Shown one piece after another: positions 34,023 to 42,660 of a stretch of 64,000 nucleotides of DNA. The first letter of the stretch is position 1; each line of letters begins with the position of its first letter. The translations under genes were made by a program, and so were the position numbers. The notes beneath the pieces were generated by a model. That model had not been told where the DNA came from. It did no database searches and saw nothing but the letters and a program-made list of their open reading frames with translations. Location: contig NZ_OBDY01000031.1 of the NCBI RefSeq assembly GCF_900215205.1, forward strand, positions 1 through 64,000. The letters run 5' to 3'. This DNA comes from Paractinoplanes atraurantiacus (GTDB lineage Bacteria; Actinomycetota; Actinomycetes; Mycobacteriales; Micromonosporaceae).

Positions 34023-35715
34023 GTGAGACCCGATCGCCGCTGGACCCGAGAAGGAAGTCCAGGTCGGCCCCGGTATTGGCCTGCCCGACCGTGTCCACGT
34101 ACAACTTCTCCCATCCGCGGCGAGGGGCGGCGAAAGCCTCGACGGTGGCCGCGGAAGGGGCGCGCGCCAGCAGTTCGGCGTCCGGGATGTCGACATACAA
34201 CTGCCGGGCCGGCACGTCGAGCACGATGACGTCCCCGGTCCGTACGAGCGACAGCGGCCCACCGGCCGCCGCCTCCGGGGCGACGTGCAGCACCACCGTC
34301 CCGTATGCCGTCCCGCTCATCCGCCCGTCGCAGATCCGCACCATGTCGCGCACCCCGAGCTCGAGCAGCTTCTGCGGCAACGGCATGTTGGCCACCTCCG
34401 GCATGCCCGGATAGCCCTTGGGACCGCAACCTCGCAGCACGAGTACGGAATCGGCGGTCACCTCGAGGCCGGGGTCGTCCAGGCGGGCGTGCAGGTCTTC
34501 CACCGAGTCGAAGACGACCGCCGGTCCCCGGTGCTGGAGCAGTTCCGGCGAGGCCGCGGCCGGTTTGATGACCGCGCCGTCCGGGGCCAGGTTTCCGTAG
34601 AGCACCGCGATGCCCGCGGCCTCCTGCAGCGGCGAGGTCCGGGCCCGGATCACCTCACGGTCGTACACCAGAGCGCTGTCCAGATATTCCGCCAGCGGGC
34701 GCCCGGTCACCGTCAGCGCCGCGGGGTCGAGCAGGTCGCGAATCTCGGTGAGCACCGCGTGCAGGCCACCGGCGCGATAGAAGTCGTCCATCAGGAACCG
34801 CCCGGCCGGCAGCAGATCGACCAGCAGCGGCACCTCCGATCCGACCGTGTCGAAATCGTCCTGCGTCAGCTCGATGCCGAGCCGCCCGGCGATGGCCAGC
34901 AGATGCACGACCGCGTTGGTCGACCCGCCGAGCGCCGCCAACGCCACGATCGCGTTGAGAAAGGACCCCCGGGAGAGAACGGTCGACGGCCGCCTCTCCT
35001 TCTGCACCATCTCCACGATCAGCACGCCGGTCTCGTGCGACATCTCCAGCAGGCGGCTGTCCGGCGCCGGCGTGCCCGCGATGCCCGGCAGCGTCATGCC
35101 GAGCACCTCAGCCAGCAGCCCCATCGTCGACGCCGTGCCCATGGTGTTGCAGTGCCCCCGGCTGCGGATCATCGACGACTCGGACCGGGTGAACTCGGCC
35201 GCGCTCAGCGTCCCCGCCCGCACTTCCTCCGACAGTTTCCACACGTCGGTGCCGCACCCCAGCGGCACGCCCCGGAAGGTGCCGGTCAGCATCGGCCCGC
35301 CCGGCACGACAACGGCCGGCAGGTCGACCGACGACGCCGCCATCAGCAGCGACGGAATCGTCTTGTCGCAGCCGCCGAGCAGCACGACCCCGTCGATCGG
35401 GTTGGCCCGCAGCATCTCCTCGATGGCCATCGCCGCCATGTTGCGCCACAGCATCGCCGTGGGCCGCACCTGCGTCTCGCCGAGCGACACCACCGGCAGG
35501 TTCAGCGCGATGCCGCCGGCCTGATAGATGCCGCTCTTCACGGACTCGGCCACCTCGTTGAGGTGGGCGTTGCACGGTGTCAGATCCGAGGCGGTGTTGG
35601 CGATCGCGATGTGCGGCCGGCCGTCGAAGGCGTCCGCCGGCAGCCCTCGGCGCATCCAGGCCCGGTGGATGTAGCTGTTGCGATCGTTACCGCCGTACCA
35701 CTCAGCGCTCCGCAT
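34009..35715 (-). CDS. IlvD/Edd-family dehydratase (sugar-acid dehydratase type)
   Basis: The 568-residue enzyme belongs to the Fe-S dehydratase family that includes dihydroxy-acid, phosphogluconate, arabinonate and xylonate dehydratases. Cluster cysteines are visible in TPCNAHL, LLGGCDKTIPSLLMAA and RGHCNTMGTASTMG, and the substrate segment is ICDGRMSGTAYG. Its neighbours are sugar-acid enzymes (lactonase, SDRs, FAH hydrolase) rather than branched-chain amino acid genes. An aldonate dehydratase role is therefore more likely than IlvD proper. Confidence 0.88.
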   Translation of the reverse strand: MRSAEWYGGNDRNSYIHRAWMRRGLPADAFDGRPHIAIANTASDLTPCNAHLNEVAESVKSGIYQAGGIALNLPVVSLGETQVRPTAMLWRNMAAMAIEEMLRANPIDGVVLLGGCDKTIPSLLMAASSVDLPAVVVPGGPMLTGTFRGVPLGCGTDVWKLSEEVRAGTLSAAEFTRSESSMIRSRGHCNTMGTASTMGLLAEVLGMTLPGIAGTPAPDSRLLEMSHETGVLIVEMVQKERRPSTVLSRGSFLNAIVALAALGGSTNAVVHLLAIAGRLGIELTQDDFDTVGSEVPLLVDLLPAGRFLMDDFYRAGGLHAVLTEIRDLLDPAALTVTGRPLAEYLDSALVYDREVIRARTSPLQEAAGIAVLYGNLAPDGAVIKPAAASPELLQHRGPAVVFDSVEDLHARLDDPGLEVTADSVLVLRGCGPKGYPGMPEVANMPLPQKLLELGVRDMVRICDGRMSGTAYGTVVLHVAPEAAAGGPLSLVRTGDVIVLDVPARQLYVDIPDAELLARAPSAATVEAFAAPRRGWEKLYVDTVGQANTGADLDFLLGSSGDRVSRESH

Positions 35716-35767
35716 GGCCGGACTCTAACCCTCTCGGCGCCGATGCAGAAGCCCTCTTTCACGATGA

Positions 35768-35795
35768 CGGAACATCGGTCTAATATTCGGAACAT
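35768..35795. promoter_or_regulatory. direct repeat CGGAACAT, putative IclR-regulator site
   Basis: CGGAACAT occurs at 35768-35775 and 35788-35795, spaced 20 bp apart and thus on one face of the helix. The second copy runs into the iclR start codon. The site lies between the divergent dehydratase and regulator genes and could mediate autoregulation. Confidence 0.5.
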
Positions 35796-36558
35796 GACCG
35801 AGACGCAGGACGAGGCACGGCTGGTCGGCGCCGACCGCGTGCTGGCCGTCCTGGCCGAGCTCGCCCGGCACGCCGACGGCGTCGGCCTCGACGAGATGGC
35901 CCGCGCCATGGCCAGCCCCAAGCCCACCGTGCATCGCGCTCTCGCCTCCCTGCGCCGGGCCGGCTTCGCCGCCCAGGACGGCCACGGTCGTTATGTGCTC
36001 GGCGACGAGTTCCTGCGGCTCGCCTTCGCCCACCACGAGGCCCGGCCCGACCACGTCCGCGTCGTGCCCGTGCTCCAGGCGCTCAGCGAGCGCTACGGCG
36101 AGACCGCCCACTACGCGACCCTCGACGGCCGCTGGGTCGTCTACCGCTCGAAACTCGACCCGCCCACCGGCGCGGTCCGCCTCTCGTCGGTCGTCGGCGG
36201 GCGCAACCCGGCGCACACCACCGCGGTCGGCAAACTCCTGCTCTCCGGCATTCTCCGCAGTGAGCAGGCCGTCCGGGACTGGATCGGCGACATTCCGCTG
36301 ACCACCCCGACGCCGACGTCGATCGGTTCGGCTCCGCAGCTGTACGAGGAGTTGGTGCGCACCCGGGAGCGCGGCTTCGGCGTCGACAACCAGGAGAACG
36401 AGGCGGGCGTGAACTGCCTGGCGGTGCCGGTGTTCCTGAACTCGCCGTCGGCGCCGAGCGGGGCGGTCAGCGTGAGCGCGCTGGCCTACCGGACGCCGCT
36501 GGAACGGCTCATCGAGGACGTGCCGGTCATTCGAGCGATCGTGGAGGATCCAGCATGA
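35794..36558 (+). CDS. IclR-family transcriptional regulator of the sugar-acid cluster
   Basis: The 254-residue protein has an N-terminal winged helix (VLAVLAELARHADGVGLDEMARAM, SPKPTVHRALASLRRAGF) and a C-terminal IclR ligand-binding domain (GETAHYATLDGRWVVYRSKLD, NPAHTTAVGKLLLS, GFGVDNQENEAGVNCLAVPVF). It is divergent from the dehydratase and overlaps the lactonase gene by 4 nt, so it very probably controls this catabolic cluster in response to a sugar acid. Confidence 0.9.
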   Translation: MTETQDEARLVGADRVLAVLAELARHADGVGLDEMARAMASPKPTVHRALASLRRAGFAAQDGHGRYVLGDEFLRLAFAHHEARPDHVRVVPVLQALSERYGETAHYATLDGRWVVYRSKLDPPTGAVRLSSVVGGRNPAHTTAVGKLLLSGILRSEQAVRDWIGDIPLTTPTPTSIGSAPQLYEELVRTRERGFGVDNQENEAGVNCLAVPVFLNSPSAPSGAVSVSALAYRTPLERLIEDVPVIRAIVEDPA

Positions 36559-37379
36559 GCGCCCGCTTCGAGGCCCAGGTGGCGTGCTCACAGACGTACA
36601 CCCTGGGAGAGGGACCCCTCTGGGACCGTGACCGAAACCGGCTTCTCTGGGTCGACATCGAGGCCGGCCTGGTCTGCGCGGGCAAGCTCGACCGCCGCAC
36701 CGGCGCCGTCCGCGTCACCGAGACCTGGGAGTTCAACGACCTGGCGTGCGCGGTCGCCGTGGCCCGCGACGGTGACCTTCTCGTCGCCGAGAGGCACCAT
36801 CTGACCTGGGTACGCCCGGACGGCAGCCGCGAGCGCCTGACCCGCCTGGTCGACGGCGAGGGCAGCCGCCTCAACGACGGCGCGGTCGACCCGCAGGGCC
36901 GCTTCGTGGTCGGCAGCATGGCGCTGGACGGCCGCCAGGAGCAGGAACAGCTGCTGCGCTGGGACGGCGCCGGCATCACCGTGCTCGACGACGACCTCAC
37001 TTTGTCGAACGGGCTCGCCTGGAGCCCGGCCGGCGACCGCCTCTACAGCATCGACTCGATCCCCGGCGTCGTCTACGAGCGCGACTATCCGGGCGGGGCC
37101 CGCCACGAGCTGTTCCGGGTCACCGACGGGCTGCCCGACGGGCTCTGCGTCGACAGCGACGGCAACCTGTGGATCGCCGTCCACGAGCGGGGCGAGGTCC
37201 GCTGCTTCACACCCCGCGGCGAGCTCCTCGCCACCGTCACCGTCGCCGCGCCGAAGACGACCAGCGCCGCCTTCGCCGGGCCCGATCTCGACGTTCTCGT
37301 CATCACGGCCGCCGACGGCCCGCTGTTCACCGCGCGGGTCGGCGCAGCCGGCCTGCACACGCCGTACTGGCACCACTAG
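36555..37379 (+). CDS. SMP-30/gluconolactonase-family lactonase
   Basis: The 274-residue six-bladed propeller matches SMP-30/regucalcin sugar lactonases. Metal-ligand segments are TLGEGPLWDRDRNRLLWVDIE (Glu18 region), SRLNDGAVDPQGRFVVGSM, LSNGLAWSPAGDRLYSIDS and DGLPDGLCVDSDGNLWIAV. It would hydrolyse an aldonolactone to the aldonate that the dehydratase then uses. The ATG overlaps the iclR stop. Confidence 0.88.
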   Translation: MSARFEAQVACSQTYTLGEGPLWDRDRNRLLWVDIEAGLVCAGKLDRRTGAVRVTETWEFNDLACAVAVARDGDLLVAERHHLTWVRPDGSRERLTRLVDGEGSRLNDGAVDPQGRFVVGSMALDGRQEQEQLLRWDGAGITVLDDDLTLSNGLAWSPAGDRLYSIDSIPGVVYERDYPGGARHELFRVTDGLPDGLCVDSDGNLWIAVHERGEVRCFTPRGELLATVTVAAPKTTSAAFAGPDLDVLVITAADGPLFTARVGAAGLHTPYWHH

Positions 37380-37389
37380 GGAGAAACAC

Positions 37390-38250
37390 GTGTTGCTCAT
37401 GCGTATCGGCGCCCCCGGCGCCGAGAAGCCGGTCGTTCGCGTCGACGAGGGTCACTACGTCGACGTGTCCGACCTGACCGCCGACTTCGACGAGCGTTTC
37501 TTCGGTACGGGCGGTCTCGCGCGCCTGGCCGAGCCGGTCGCCGAGCGGGTCGCGACGGGTGACGTGCTGCCCTTCGGTGACGTCCGGATCGGCGCGCCGA
37601 TCGCCCGGCCGCACCAGATCCTCTGCATCGGCCTGAACTACAGCGACCACGCGGCCGAGACCGGCGCCGCCGTGCCGAGCGAGCCGATCCTGTTCACCAA
37701 GTCGCCCAACACGCTGATCGGGCCGAACGACGACGTCCGCATCCCGCGCAACTCCGTCAAGACGGACTGGGAGGTCGAGCTCGGCATCGTCATCGGCTCC
37801 CGCACGTCCTATCTGGACTCGGTCGAGCAGGCCCGCGACGCCATCGCCGGCTACGTGCTCGTCAACGACGTGTCGGAGCGCGAGTTCCAGCAGGAGCGCG
37901 GCGGCCAGTGGTCGAAGGGCAAGTCGGCCGAGACCTTCAACCCGGCCGGGCCGTGGCTGGCGACGACCGACGAGATTCCGGACGTACGGGATCTCGACAT
38001 GTTCCTGGACGTCAGCGGCGTCCGCCGGCAGACCGGCAACACCAAGACGATGATCTTCGACCCGTACTTCATCGTGCACTACCTGTCGCAGTTCCTGGTG
38101 CTGGAGCCGGGCGACCTCATCAACACCGGCACCCCGCCCGGCGTCGGCCTCGGCCTGAAGCCGCCGGTCTACCTCAAGCCCGGCGACGTGATGGAGCTCG
38201 GCATCGCCCGCCTCGGCACCGCCCGGCAGAACGTGGTCGGCCCCCGCTGA
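37390..38250 (+). CDS. fumarylacetoacetate hydrolase-family enzyme (diketo-deoxy sugar-acid hydrolase type)
   Basis: The 286-residue protein has the FAH fold: ILCIGLNYSDHAAETGA, metal ligands in DWEVELGIVIG and VLVNDVSEREFQ, then SKGKSAETFNPAGPWL, and LEPGDLINTGTPPGVGLG. In oxidative L-fucose and L-rhamnose pathways such enzymes hydrolyse 2,4-diketo-3-deoxy acids to pyruvate plus a hydroxy acid. That role fits the lactonase, dehydratase and SDRs here. GGAG precedes the GTG at 37390. Confidence 0.85.
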   Translation: MLLMRIGAPGAEKPVVRVDEGHYVDVSDLTADFDERFFGTGGLARLAEPVAERVATGDVLPFGDVRIGAPIARPHQILCIGLNYSDHAAETGAAVPSEPILFTKSPNTLIGPNDDVRIPRNSVKTDWEVELGIVIGSRTSYLDSVEQARDAIAGYVLVNDVSEREFQQERGGQWSKGKSAETFNPAGPWLATTDEIPDVRDLDMFLDVSGVRRQTGNTKTMIFDPYFIVHYLSQFLVLEPGDLINTGTPPGVGLGLKPPVYLKPGDVMELGIARLGTARQNVVGPR

Positions 38251-39248
38251 TGCGAGCGCTCGTCTTCACCGGCCCCGGCAAGGCCACGGTCGAGGAGGTG
38301 CCGCCGCCGGTGGCCGGGCCCGGCCAGGTGGTCATCGACGTCGACCGGGTCGGCGTCTGCGGCACCGACGTCGAGCTGTTCACCGGGGCCATGAGCTATC
38401 TGGAGACGGGCGAGTCCTCCTATCCGATCCGCCCCGGCCACGAGTGGTGCGGCGTGGTCACCGCGCTCGGCGACGGCGTCGACCGCTCGTGGCTGGGCAA
38501 GCGGGTCACCGGCGACACGATGATCGGCTGCGGGCAGTGCCGGCGCTGCCGGCGCGGGCGGCACTGGGTCTGCGAATCGTTGCGGGAGCTGGGAATCCGC
38601 GGCCTGCCGGGCGCCCTCGCTCAGCAACTGGCCTATCCGGCCCGGTTCCTGCACGCGCTGCCGTCCTCGGTCGGCGCCGAGGCGGGCGCGATGGTCGAGC
38701 CGGGCGGCAACGCGCTGCGCAGCGTGCTGGCCGCCGACGTCTCGGCCGGGGACCGGTTGCTGGTGCTGGGCACCGGGACGATCGGGTTGCTGGCCGCGTT
38801 GTTCGCCCGGGCCCGGGGTGTCTCCGTCCACCTGATGGGTCTGCCCGCGGGTCTTGCGAAGGCACGCGAGTTGGGCTTCGAGGATGTCTGGACGCGGGAG
38901 GCGCTCCCGGACGTGCCGTGGGACGGTGTCATCGACGCGACCAACGCGACGACATCGCCTTCCCTTGCCCTGGAACTGGTCGAGCCGGGCCGCCGCATCG
39001 TCTACATCGGATTGTCGTCCACCCCGAGCACGATCGACACCCGCGCGCTGGTGCTCAAGGACGTCACCGCGGTGGGCATTCTGGGCGCGTCGGCGGGGCT
39101 CGAGGGAGCGATTGAGGCGTACGCCTCGGGGGCCGTCGACCCGCGGCCGCTGGTCGCGGCCACGGTGGGCCTCGAGGAGATCGTCGAAGTGTTCGAAGGC
39201 CGCCGCTACGACGGCGGGCCGAAGGTTCTTGTGGATCCGCGACTGTGA
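38250..39248 (+). CDS. zinc-dependent medium-chain alcohol dehydrogenase
   Basis: The 332-residue MDR enzyme has catalytic zinc ligands in VGVCGTDVELF and RPGHEWCGVV, the structural zinc cluster CGQCRRCRRGRHWVC, and cofactor motif VLGTGTIGLLAALFA. The ATG shares one base with the FAH stop (TGATG). In this operon it may oxidise the starting sugar or a late intermediate; which of the two is not decidable from sequence. Confidence 0.85.
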   Translation: MRALVFTGPGKATVEEVPPPVAGPGQVVIDVDRVGVCGTDVELFTGAMSYLETGESSYPIRPGHEWCGVVTALGDGVDRSWLGKRVTGDTMIGCGQCRRCRRGRHWVCESLRELGIRGLPGALAQQLAYPARFLHALPSSVGAEAGAMVEPGGNALRSVLAADVSAGDRLLVLGTGTIGLLAALFARARGVSVHLMGLPAGLAKARELGFEDVWTREALPDVPWDGVIDATNATTSPSLALELVEPGRRIVYIGLSSTPSTIDTRALVLKDVTAVGILGASAGLEGAIEAYASGAVDPRPLVAATVGLEEIVEVFEGRRYDGGPKVLVDPRL

Positions 39249-39260
39249 GAGGCCCCTGGC

Positions 39261-40010
39261 ATGTCTGAATTCGAAGGCCTGACCGCCATCGTCACCGGCG
39301 GCGCGTCCGGCATCGGCCTGGCCACCGCGCTGCTGCTGGCCGACCGGGGCGCGCGGGTGGCCTGCCTCGACCTGAACCCGTCGGTCGACAAGCCCCTGCT
39401 GGGCCTGAAGGCCGACGTCACCGACGACGCCTCGGTCCGCGCGGCCGTGGAGCAGGCGGCGGCCGAGCTCGGCGGGATCGACATCGTCGTCAACAACGCC
39501 GGCATCGGCGCGCAGGGCACGGTCGAGGACAACGACGACGCGGAGTGGAGGCGCGTCTTCGACGTGAATGTGCAGGGCATGGTTCGTACGACAAGAGCCG
39601 CCCTGCCGTTCCTGAGGCGCTCCGAGAACGGCGCGATCGTCAACGTGTGCTCGATCGCCGCCACCGCCGGGCTGCCGCAGCGCGCCCTCTACTCGGCGAC
39701 CAAGGGCGCGGTGCAGTCGCTGACCCTGGCCATGGCCGCCGACCACCTGCCCGAGGGCATCCGGGTCAACTGCGTGAACCCGGGAACCGCTGACACGCCG
39801 TGGATCGGGCGCCTGCTGGAGAAGGCGGACGACCCGTCGGCCGAGCGCGCGGCGCTGGAAGCCCGGCAGCCGAGCGGCCGCCTGGTGTCGGTCGGCGAGG
39901 TCGCGGCCGCGATCGCCTATCTGGCAAGCCCGCTGGCGTCGGCGACCACCGGCGTGGCGCTGGCTGTCGACGGCGGCATGCAGGGCCTCAGGCTCCGGCC
40001 TCGGTCATAG
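39261..40010 (+). CDS. short-chain dehydrogenase, keto-deoxy-sugar-acid dehydrogenase type
   Basis: The 249-residue SDR has AIVTGGASGIGLATALLLA, Asp after strand 2 (ACLDLNP, NAD type), NNAG, NVCSIAAT, YSATKGAV and CVNPGTADTPWIGRLL. The last motif resembles 2-keto-3-deoxy-L-fuconate dehydrogenases. It closes the iclR-lactonase-FAH-ADH-SDR unit and overlaps the convergent oxidoreductase by 6 nt. Confidence 0.87.
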   Translation: MSEFEGLTAIVTGGASGIGLATALLLADRGARVACLDLNPSVDKPLLGLKADVTDDASVRAAVEQAAAELGGIDIVVNNAGIGAQGTVEDNDDAEWRRVFDVNVQGMVRTTRAALPFLRRSENGAIVNVCSIAATAGLPQRALYSATKGAVQSLTLAMAADHLPEGIRVNCVNPGTADTPWIGRLLEKADDPSAERAALEARQPSGRLVSVGEVAAAIAYLASPLASATTGVALAVDGGMQGLRLRPRS

Positions 40011-40868
40011 GGTCAGCACCAGCTTTCCCCTGACCCCGCCACTTTCGAGGCGGCGGTGTGCCTCGGCCGCCGCCTCCAGGGGGAAGGTCTCGGCCACCCG
40101 GGTCTTGAGCGTGCCGTCGGCCACGGCCGCGATCAGGTCACGCAGGGCGTCCCGGTCGGGTTCCACGAGGACGAGGGTGTGGCCGTCGTCCGGGATCGGG
40201 CGGGTCGCCACCACCACGTCGCCCTTGATGCCGCCCAGCGGAACCGCGTCGACCACGGCCGGCACCGGCCGGTCGAGCTCGGCCCCGCGCGGGATCACGC
40301 TGTGCACGCCGAGCCCGCGCACCCACTCCTCGTCGCCGTCGGTGGCGCACGCGAGCACCATGTGGCCCCGCTTCAGCGCCAGCTGCGCCGCGAAGCCACC
40401 GACGCCGCCGCTGGCGCCGGTCACCAGGATCGTGGTCGGCCCGGTCAGCTCCATGACGTCGAGCGCCCGGTGCGCGGTCAGCCCGTTCAGCGGCACCGTG
40501 GCCGCCACGACCGGGTCGAGCCCGTCGGGCAGCGGCACCACCGCATCGGCGTCCACGGCGACCAGTTCCGCATAGCCGCCCGTCTCGCCCCGGGTCAGAT
40601 GCCACGGGATCATCCCGGCGACCCGGATGCCGGCCGGCAGGTCGCCGTCGCCGGTCACCACCTCGCCGGCGATGTCCCAGCCGATCCGGAACGGCGGCGG
40701 CACCGGCCCACCCGGAATCTGCCCGATGCGGGCGGCGACGTCGGCCGGGTTGACGGTGGCGGCGAGGACCCGTACGAGAACCTGCCCCTCACCCGGCACC
40801 GGATCGGGCCGTTCGACCAGTCTCAGAACCTCGGGCCCGCCGAGCGCGGTGACCTCCACGGCACGCAT
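40005..40868 (-). CDS. NADP-dependent quinone oxidoreductase-like enzyme
   Basis: The 287-residue zinc-free MDR protein has VTVTALGGPEVL-like N-terminus (MRAVEVTALGGPEVLRL), GWDIAGEVV, and the cofactor-binding loop TILVTGASGGVGGFAAQLA. It ends with ETFPLEAAAEAHRRLESGGVRGKLVL, typical of quinone oxidoreductases. It would reduce quinones or enones with NADPH. A DivIVA-like gene lies 4 nt upstream on the same strand. Confidence 0.85.
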   Translation of the reverse strand: MRAVEVTALGGPEVLRLVERPDPVPGEGQVLVRVLAATVNPADVAARIGQIPGGPVPPPFRIGWDIAGEVVTGDGDLPAGIRVAGMIPWHLTRGETGGYAELVAVDADAVVPLPDGLDPVVAATVPLNGLTAHRALDVMELTGPTTILVTGASGGVGGFAAQLALKRGHMVLACATDGDEEWVRGLGVHSVIPRGAELDRPVPAVVDAVPLGGIKGDVVVATRPIPDDGHTLVLVEPDRDALRDLIAAVADGTLKTRVAETFPLEAAAEAHRRLESGGVRGKLVLTL

Positions 40869-40872
40869 GACG

Positions 40873-41091
40873 TCACCCGAGCTTCTCGAGCAGCCGCGCC
40901 AGCTCCTGGTCGACCTCGCCCCGGTCGTAGCCCCGCAGCGCCACCGAGAAGCCGGCCTCGCTGATCGCCGTCCGCGCCGCCGCCTGCGACACCGAGTTGC
41001 CGGAGGCGAGCGCCTCCTCGGCGAGCGCGACGACCTGATCGACCTCGGCCCGGTTGTAGCCCCGCAGCACCACCACAAAGTCTCGAGACAT
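40873..41091 (-). CDS. mini-protein with two DivIVA-type motifs
   Basis: The 72-residue product contains two copies of the DivIVA/GpsB-like signature: FVVVLRGYNRAEVDQVVALA near the N-terminus and FSVALRGYDRGEVDQELARL near the C-terminus, joined by a short helical spacer. Full-length DivIVA proteins carry this motif once, before a long coiled coil, which is absent here. The ATG at 41091 follows sequence divergent to the alpha/beta hydrolase gene. Function is unknown; it may bind membranes or interact with Wag31/DivIVA. Confidence 0.7.
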   Translation of the reverse strand: MSRDFVVVLRGYNRAEVDQVVALAEEALASGNSVSQAAARTAISEAGFSVALRGYDRGEVDQELARLLEKLG

Positions 41092-41114
41092 AGGCAACAA
41101 TCTACGCTCTCGGC

Positions 41115-41969
41115 ATGATGGTTTTCCCGGACGGCCGCCGCACCACCATCCGCGACGGCGGCGACCCCGCCGGCCGGCCCGTCCTCTTCCACCACGGAAC
41201 GCCGTCCACCAGGCTCGCGGCCGGCCTGGTCGACGCGGCCGCCGTCCGGCACGGCGTCCGGCTCGTGTCCTTCGACCGTCCCGGATACGCCGGCGCCGAC
41301 GACAGCCCGCCCGGCCTGGCCTCGGTCGGCCGCGACGCGATCGCCGTGGCCGACGCCCTGGGCCTCGACCGGTTCGCGACCGTGGGCGTGTCCGGCGGCG
41401 GCCCGTACGCCCTGGCCACCGCACTGGCCGCACCCGGCCGGGTCACCGCGGTGGCCGTGGTCGCCGGCATCGGCCCCTGGCGCCTGATCAACCCGGTCGA
41501 TCCCGGCGACGAGGAGCGCGACCTGCTCGCCCAGGCCGACGCCGGCGACACCGCGGCCGCCCTGGCCGGCTTCCGGCGAGGCTTGGCCTCCGAGAACGGC
41601 GACATCCTGGCCATTGTGGACGACGAGGCCCTGGTCGACGCCTACCTCGACGGCGCGCCGTCCGACGACCTGAAGTGGCTCGACGCCCCCAAACGCCGCC
41701 TGTGGGCGGCCGACATGCGCGCGGGCCTGCCCTCGCTGGACGGCTACGCCCGCGACAACGTGAGCTGGGGCGGCGTGTGGGACATCGACGTGACCGCGGT
41801 GACCGTCCCGGTCCACCTCTTCTACGGCTCGGCCGACCGTCTGGTTCCGCCGTCACACGGCCGCTGGCTCGCCGATCGCCTCCCCGAGGCCACACTGACA
41901 ACCTTCCCCGGCGCCGGCCACGGAACGGCGAGCTACGACCGCTGGGACGAGATCTTCGCCGCCCTCTAG
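41115..41969 (+). CDS. alpha/beta fold hydrolase
   Basis: The 284-residue cytoplasmic hydrolase has the oxyanion-hole motif FHHGTPSTR, nucleophile elbow VGVSGGGPYALA, and a late acid and histidine in FYGSADRLVPPSH and FPGAGHGTASYD. The substrate is unknown. The end overlaps the convergent HAD gene by 4 nt. Confidence 0.87.
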   Translation: MMVFPDGRRTTIRDGGDPAGRPVLFHHGTPSTRLAAGLVDAAAVRHGVRLVSFDRPGYAGADDSPPGLASVGRDAIAVADALGLDRFATVGVSGGGPYALATALAAPGRVTAVAVVAGIGPWRLINPVDPGDEERDLLAQADAGDTAAALAGFRRGLASENGDILAIVDDEALVDAYLDGAPSDDLKWLDAPKRRLWAADMRAGLPSLDGYARDNVSWGGVWDIDVTAVTVPVHLFYGSADRLVPPSHGRWLADRLPEATLTTFPGAGHGTASYDRWDEIFAAL

Positions 41970-42643
41970 ACCATCCGCAGGACAGTGCCCAGACCGTGCA
42001 CCGGTCCCTCGGTCTTCGGCAGAATCAACGTCCGGATCCGCAGGGGTACGCCGCCGACGTCGTCGCGGGGGCTGTCGCCCACCATCAGCGCCTGGTGGCC
42101 GGGAACCCCGAGCACGTCGAGCGCGCGGGCGTAGATGGCCGGGTCGGGCTTGACCAGACCCACCTCGAAGGACAACACGAAACCGTCGAGCAGATCGCCG
42201 ACGCCGGCCCGCTTCAGGCACGGGCGGACGTCCACGGCGATGTTGGACACCACCACGGTCCGGACGCCGCGTGCCTTGAGCTCCCGCAGAACCGGGGCCG
42301 TGTCGTCGAAGACGGCCCACTGATCCGGCATCACCTCGTACAGTGCGGCGGTCAGCTCGGGCCCGGCACCGGGGCACATGGCGACCGCCCGGCCGAACAC
42401 CTCCCGGTGAAGCGCCGGGCTGAGGTCGCGCTCGCTGCCCGGGTCGAACGTGTGGGCGTGGTGCCAGATCTCGTCGAGATGCCCGCGAAGGGCTTCGATC
42501 TGGCCGGCATTCGGCACCGGTTCGGTGCTCCCGCTGTCGGCCAGACGGCGCAGAGCGTCGGCGATCCACCGTTCGGAGTCACCCCCGTCGACCAGAGTGC
42601 CGTGAAAGTCGAAGATGACGCCGCTGATCGGTTCCGGGAGCAT
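41966..42643 (-). CDS. HAD-superfamily hydrolase
   Basis: The 225-residue protein has motif I FDFHGTLVD (with His in place of the second Asp neighbour position, DxxGT), motif II VVVSNIAVDV, motif III Lys in GLVKPDPAIYARAL, and motif IV VGDSPRDDVGG. It belongs to subfamily IA phosphatases or dehalogenases, and a small phosphorylated metabolite is the likely substrate. Confidence 0.87.
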   Translation of the reverse strand: MLPEPISGVIFDFHGTLVDGGDSERWIADALRRLADSGSTEPVPNAGQIEALRGHLDEIWHHAHTFDPGSERDLSPALHREVFGRAVAMCPGAGPELTAALYEVMPDQWAVFDDTAPVLRELKARGVRTVVVSNIAVDVRPCLKRAGVGDLLDGFVLSFEVGLVKPDPAIYARALDVLGVPGHQALMVGDSPRDDVGGVPLRIRTLILPKTEGPVHGLGTVLRMV

Positions 42644-42660
42644 GCAAAGGACCTTACGGT

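Noticed and set aside
34285..35793. Long + strand frame leading into the IclR gene
   Set aside because: It is the shadow of the dehydratase; the His/Arg/Gln-rich translation shows no homology, and the IclR HTH begins normally at 35794.
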